Below, piece by piece: positions 21,156-23,291 of a stretch of DNA of 23,291 nt. The notes under the pieces were generated by a model. The model saw nothing but the letters and a program-made list of their open reading frames with translations, had not been told where the DNA came from and made no database searches. Origin of the DNA: an uncultured bacterium. GTDB taxonomy: Bacteria; Cyanobacteriota; Vampirovibrionia; Gastranaerophilales; Gastranaerophilaceae. Both the position numbers and the translations under genes were made by a program. The first letter of the stretch is position 1, and each line of letters starts with the position of its first letter. The stretch lies in contig CAMDZX010000012.1 of the NCBI GenBank assembly GCA_945910925.1, positions 1 through 23,291 of the forward strand, written 5' to 3'.

Positions 21156-23291
21156 ATGAATATAATAGAAGTTAAAAATAATTTGATAAAACTCACATAT
21201 AATGAAGATATAACTCTTTCTTCATTTATAAAGATATCTGATGTGACAAACGCATATATTGCACAAATTCTTTATCTGGAATCTACAAGAGCGGGAAAAG
21301 TAGCAATTGCAAGACTTATTTTTAACTGTAAATGCGGTATTCAAGCGTATGACGGTTCAATACCTTCCGTACAATCAAAAGTTGAACTTCTTGATGATGA
21401 ATTATTCATAAATACTCTGGATAAAACAGAGCCTTTGTTACTTGGTAAACTCGCACAAAAAAATACAGATGTTGTCGTGTCATCAAAACTTTTGATGGAC
21501 AAACCTATAATATGTGCAGAAAAGTCATACCAATATGCACCTCTTGTACACAACATAATCAAACAAAATGAAATCAATAATAAAAGAACGGTTGTTATAG
21601 ATACAACAGGAGAGGTTAAAGGTAATAAAATAACTGCAAGCGTTGATTTTAAAATTCCTCTGGATAAATACACCATCAATTATATATTTGACAAGAGTTT
21701 TGAAGACCTTACCAAAGAAAATAGAGAGTTTATTCAAGACATATTTACCGAACTTAATGAATATATTCAAACGGTTGAATTTATACCTTATAGTGTTTTT
21801 TATTCGGTAATAAGTAATGAGTTTAAACAACAGTTACAATTAATTATTCTTAAAAACAGACTGGCTCGGTTCAAAGAGCTTGGAATTTTTGCGGAAGCGG
21901 AAAAAGATTACAAAATTATTGATGAAAAATTGCGCTCATTAAATACACTTGTTATTGATGTTTCTCGATTAAATACGAACTTCCAAAAAGAATATATCGG
22001 ATATATTTATTCACGTATGGATAAGTTAAATACGAATTTCTATACAATTGTTTCACTAAATAATAACAATTCCACACCTGAAACGTTACATACGATTTTA
22101 GGTGCAAAAAATGCCTTTCCGATTATAGTATGCCCATATTCATACAGATACATAAACGAATTAAAACAATGCTCTAAAAACATGTTTATGTTTACTCCCG
22201 TAAAACAACAGGCAGATTTTGGGGCATATAACATATATCTGAATAAACTTGCAGAAGATGAGTTTATTTTTTACGGAAAAACAACCAAATTTACACCGCT
22301 CATTATTAAACTGGAAGAACTTTCTAAAGAAAGTATTCTAAAAATAAAAATAGAAGAAACTAATTCTCAACATGAAGTTATACCGCCTGAAACGATTATT
22401 TCGGGAAATATACCTGTTGAACCGGCAAATCCAATACCGAGTCCTCAGCCAATACCACAAACGATTTCACCGTTGGCAGATGAAGAACCAAATCCGTTAT
22501 TGGAAACAATTGTTCAGGAAGAAACTCCTGAAATAGCGGTTGAACCTGAAAATATCCAAGAACAGGAAGAAGAACTTGTAATAACAGAAGAACCTCAGGA
22601 ATCGGAAGAAACAGAAGAAATAAGTCCGGAACAGGAAGAAGAAAGACCAAGTTTAGATCCGAGCGATTTATTTAAGCCTGCGTTTATGGATGAAGAACCT
22701 CAATCAAATATAGAGGATAATGAGGAAGATATTCTCCATAAAGAAGAACCTTTACAAGAAGCTGAAACCGAAACAAATGATATTGTTCAAGAAATTGTTG
22801 ATATTCAAGAAGAAAACGAGTATGCAGCGGAATTGAAGGCACAGCTTGCAGATATTGATATTTCTGATGAAGAAATGGCAAATATTATTGCACAAACAAA
22901 AGGTAATGAAATAATTAAGGAAAATATTCCTGCTGAACCTGATACTATCCCGACTGCGGAAGAAACTATATCTGAAACAGATACAGAAAGCCGGTCTTTA
23001 AATGATGAAGAACTAAATACAGAAGTTATAACGGAAAATACCGTTGATGATTTAAGTGATACGGATTTAACAGATGAGGATTTAGATTTAATTGATGAAC
23101 TAAATAATGATATTGCAATCCCGCAAACGGAACTTGAACTTCAGGAAGAAATTGAGGAAGAAGTAATTCCACAAACTGAACCTGAACCTCAGGAAGAAAT
23201 TGAGGAAGAAGTAATTCCACAAACTGAACTTGAACCTCAGGAAGAAATTGAGGAAGAAGTAATTCCACAAACTGAACCTGAACCTCAGGAA
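21156..23291 (+). CDS. Large acidic protein with HerA/VirB4-like degenerate ATPase region, 3' end beyond window
   Basis: The frame is open from ATG 21156 to the window edge (712 codons). It starts MNIIEVKNNLIKLTYNED. Residues 119-153 ('ICAEKSYQYAPLVHNII' then 'RTVVIDTTGEVKG') follow the HerA/VirB4 pattern of P-loop strand then 'VIDpxGE', but the expected GxxGxGKS/T is absent. 'TLVIDVSRLN' (264-273) resembles a Walker B strand, and 'CSKNMFMFTPV' (339-349) resembles the family's late strand. From about residue 405 the protein is a long Glu/Pro/Thr-rich, probably disordered acidic tail. It ends in tandem 16-residue repeats still running at the edge. Family reading is an inference by eye; the function is unknown. 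The RBS is weak (GGA near the ATG). Confidence 0.75.
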   Translation, partial: MNIIEVKNNLIKLTYNEDITLSSFIKISDVTNAYIAQILYLESTRAGKVAIARLIFNCKCGIQAYDGSIPSVQSKVELLDDELFINTLDKTEPLLLGKLAQKNTDVVVSSKLLMDKPIICAEKSYQYAPLVHNIIKQNEINNKRTVVIDTTGEVKGNKITASVDFKIPLDKYTINYIFDKSFEDLTKENREFIQDIFTELNEYIQTVEFIPYSVFYSVISNEFKQQLQLIILKNRLARFKELGIFAEAEKDYKIIDEKLRSLNTLVIDVSRLNTNFQKEYIGYIYSRMDKLNTNFYTIVSLNNNNSTPETLHTILGAKNAFPIIVCPYSYRYINELKQCSKNMFMFTPVKQQADFGAYNIYLNKLAEDEFIFYGKTTKFTPLIIKLEELSKESILKIKIEETNSQHEVIPPETIISGNIPVEPANPIPSPQPIPQTISPLADEEPNPLLETIVQEETPEIAVEPENIQEQEEELVITEEPQESEETEEISPEQEEERPSLDPSDLFKPAFMDEEPQSNIEDNEEDILHKEEPLQEAETETNDIVQEIVDIQEENEYAAELKAQLADIDISDEEMANIIAQTKGNEIIKENIPAEPDTIPTAEETISETDTESRSLNDEELNTEVITENTVDDLSDTDLTDEDLDLIDELNNDIAIPQTELELQEEIEEEVIPQTEPEPQEEIEEEVIPQTELEPQEEIEEEVIPQTEPEPQE
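23121..23291 (+). repeat. 48-nt coding tandem repeat (16-residue unit)
   Basis: Three full units (23121-23168, 23169-23216, 23217-23264) and 27 nt of a fourth that continues past the window. Each codes for PQTEPEPQEEIEEEVI with Leu/Pro changes at two positions. Near-identity at DNA level, especially in the last copies, suggests recent expansion. Confidence 0.92.

Noticed and set aside
22396..23268. Several Leu/Pro-rich open frames on the minus strand
   Set aside because: They are antisense readings of the Glu/Pro-rich tail and tandem repeats of the plus-strand gene.
23121..23291. Tandem repeat considered as a CRISPR array
   Set aside because: Units are contiguous, without spacers, in frame and protein-coding.

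Overview
The window is AT-rich with Gram-negative features (lipoprotein-free signal peptides, a flagellin, a pseudopilin). It combines a DUF512 radical-SAM protein, membrane RNase Y, tetratricopeptide proteins and a pseudopilin carrying a 'DVNGKQGPN' type motif. This mix suggests a non-photosynthetic relative of cyanobacteria from an animal gut (Vampirovibrionia/'Melainabacteria', Gastranaerophilales-like). That placement is inference from gene content; no rRNA or marker phylogeny was possible.

Layout. (1) 1-1330: an almost complete REP-associated tyrosine (HUH) transposase gene on the minus strand, REP-like palindromes, a small unknown gene and a short repeat-bearing gap. (2) 1332-3393: a tight three-gene unit (exported small protein, protein with a duplicated RWYDED motif, YuiF-type Na+/H+ antiporter). 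(3) 3481-5266: PadR-type regulator overlapping a PDZ/radical-SAM DUF512 protein. (4) 5238-10812: an exported unknown protein, a membrane-anchored TPR protein, a two-gene short-chain chromate-transporter pair, a structured intergenic element, a soluble TPR protein and peptidyl-tRNA hydrolase. (5) 10957-12465: a DNA-binding protein with an XRE-like HTH, a small YjfB-like protein and an exported protein with four tandem six-cysteine repeats. (6) 12466-16653: a Q-rich protein and a flagellin, flanked on both sides by gaps that share three short repeat modules in the same order. (7) 16654-21104: a probable operon rny - ymdB - PHP phosphoesterase - pseudopilin - LOG. (8) 21156-end: the N-terminal 712 codons of a large protein with a HerA/VirB4-like but P-loop-degenerate region and a long acidic tail ending in 48-nt tandem repeats.

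How it fits together. RNase Y, YmdB and the PHP protein are a membrane endoribonuclease, a cyclic-nucleotide phosphodiesterase and a likely RNase AM-type 5'-3' exonuclease, so region 7 looks like an RNA-turnover operon. The flagellin has a textbook sigma-28 promoter and its own terminator. Several first genes of transcription units have a -10 box only 4-8 nt before the ATG and no Shine-Dalgarno sequence, which points to leaderless mRNAs. No tRNA, rRNA or CRISPR array was recognised.
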